A stretch of 6,077 nucleotides of DNA from Deltaproteobacteria bacterium (GTDB lineage Bacteria > Myxococcota_A > Bradymonadia > UBA7976 > VGTA01), in NCBI GenBank assembly GCA_016874875.1, contig VGTA01000228.1, positions 1 to 6,077 of the forward strand, in the 5' to 3' direction. This document shows positions 6,032-6,077 of this stretch, one piece after another. The position numbers and the translations under genes are program-made. The notes under the pieces are model-generated. The model saw only the letters and a list, made by a program, of their open reading frames with translations, was not told where the DNA came from and did no database searches. Position 1 is the stretch's first letter. Every line of letters begins with the position of its first letter.

Positions 6032-6050
6032 CGAGCGAAGCGCTCGATTT
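6032..6050 (+). terminator. Short hairpin after the operon, weak terminator candidate
   Basis: CGAGCG (6032-6037) pairs perfectly with CGCTCG (6041-6046) around an AAG loop and is followed by ATTT (6047-6050). It begins 10 bases after the stop codon of gene 4. The stem is GC-rich but only 6 bp, and the T-tract is minimal, so termination is uncertain. It is the only hairpin in the one non-coding stretch of the window. Confidence 0.4.
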
Positions 6051-6076
6051 GCGTTGACGCGCCGTTCCGCTACACT
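6049..6076 (+). promoter_or_regulatory. Possible promoter for a gene beyond the right edge
   Basis: TACACT (6071-6076) is a fair -10 hexamer in an otherwise GC-rich context. TTGCGT (6049-6054) lies 16 bases upstream and could be a weak -35. The better-looking TTGACG (6054-6059) is only 11 bases from the -10, too short for a standard sigma-70 spacing. The window ends one base after the hexamer, so no downstream gene can be confirmed. Confidence 0.3.
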
Positions 6077-6077
6077 C

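Noticed and set aside
6054..6076. TTGACG with TACACT as a standard sigma-70 promoter
   Set aside because: The spacer is 11 bases, far from the usual 16-18. I kept only a low-confidence alternative with TTGCGT at 16 bases.

Overview
The window is a tightly packed, very GC-rich (clearly above 70% by eye) stretch with four same-strand genes and almost no intergenic DNA. I infer a Myxococcota- or Bradymonadales-like Gram-negative bacterium. The reasons are base composition, envelope lipoproteins with Cys-rich modules, a TPR protein with a two-helix, Pro/Ala-tailed C-terminus, and a large Ala/Pro-linked outer-membrane barrel. This assignment is inference only; no rRNA or marker gene is present.

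Layout: (1) bases 2-1633, the 3' part of a gene for a probable outer-membrane beta-barrel protein, with its start and signal peptide beyond the left edge; (2) 1630-2526, a small predicted lipoprotein of unknown function, overlapping gene 1 by an ATGA junction; (3) 2540-5161, a large predicted lipoprotein with four Cys-rich modules, a beta-sandwich-like region and an alpha/beta-hydrolase domain with a visible Ser-Asp-His triad; (4) 5158-6021, an exported or membrane-anchored TPR protein, overlapping gene 3 by GTGA. The last 56 bases hold a short hairpin and a possible promoter cut by the right edge.

The 4-base overlaps and the 13-base gap indicate one operon with coupled translation. An outer-membrane barrel encoded with a secreted or surface lipase-like lipoprotein recalls, by arrangement only, the Vibrio VolA-FadL pair, where lipid hydrolysis is coupled to fatty-acid uptake. 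Substrates here are unknown.

The most unusual signal is that the signal peptides of both lipoproteins are built from near-perfect tandem DNA repeats: five 9-bp units giving (Ala-Leu-Ser)5 in gene 2, and eight 12-bp units giving (His-Ser-Ala-Ala)5 then (Leu-Cys-Ala-Ala)3 in gene 3. The visible start of gene 1 is also repetitive, and gene 4 contains an 11-G tract. All protein repeat units are multiples of three, so slippage would change signal-peptide length rather than switch the gene off; the 11-G tract is the exception and could shift frame.
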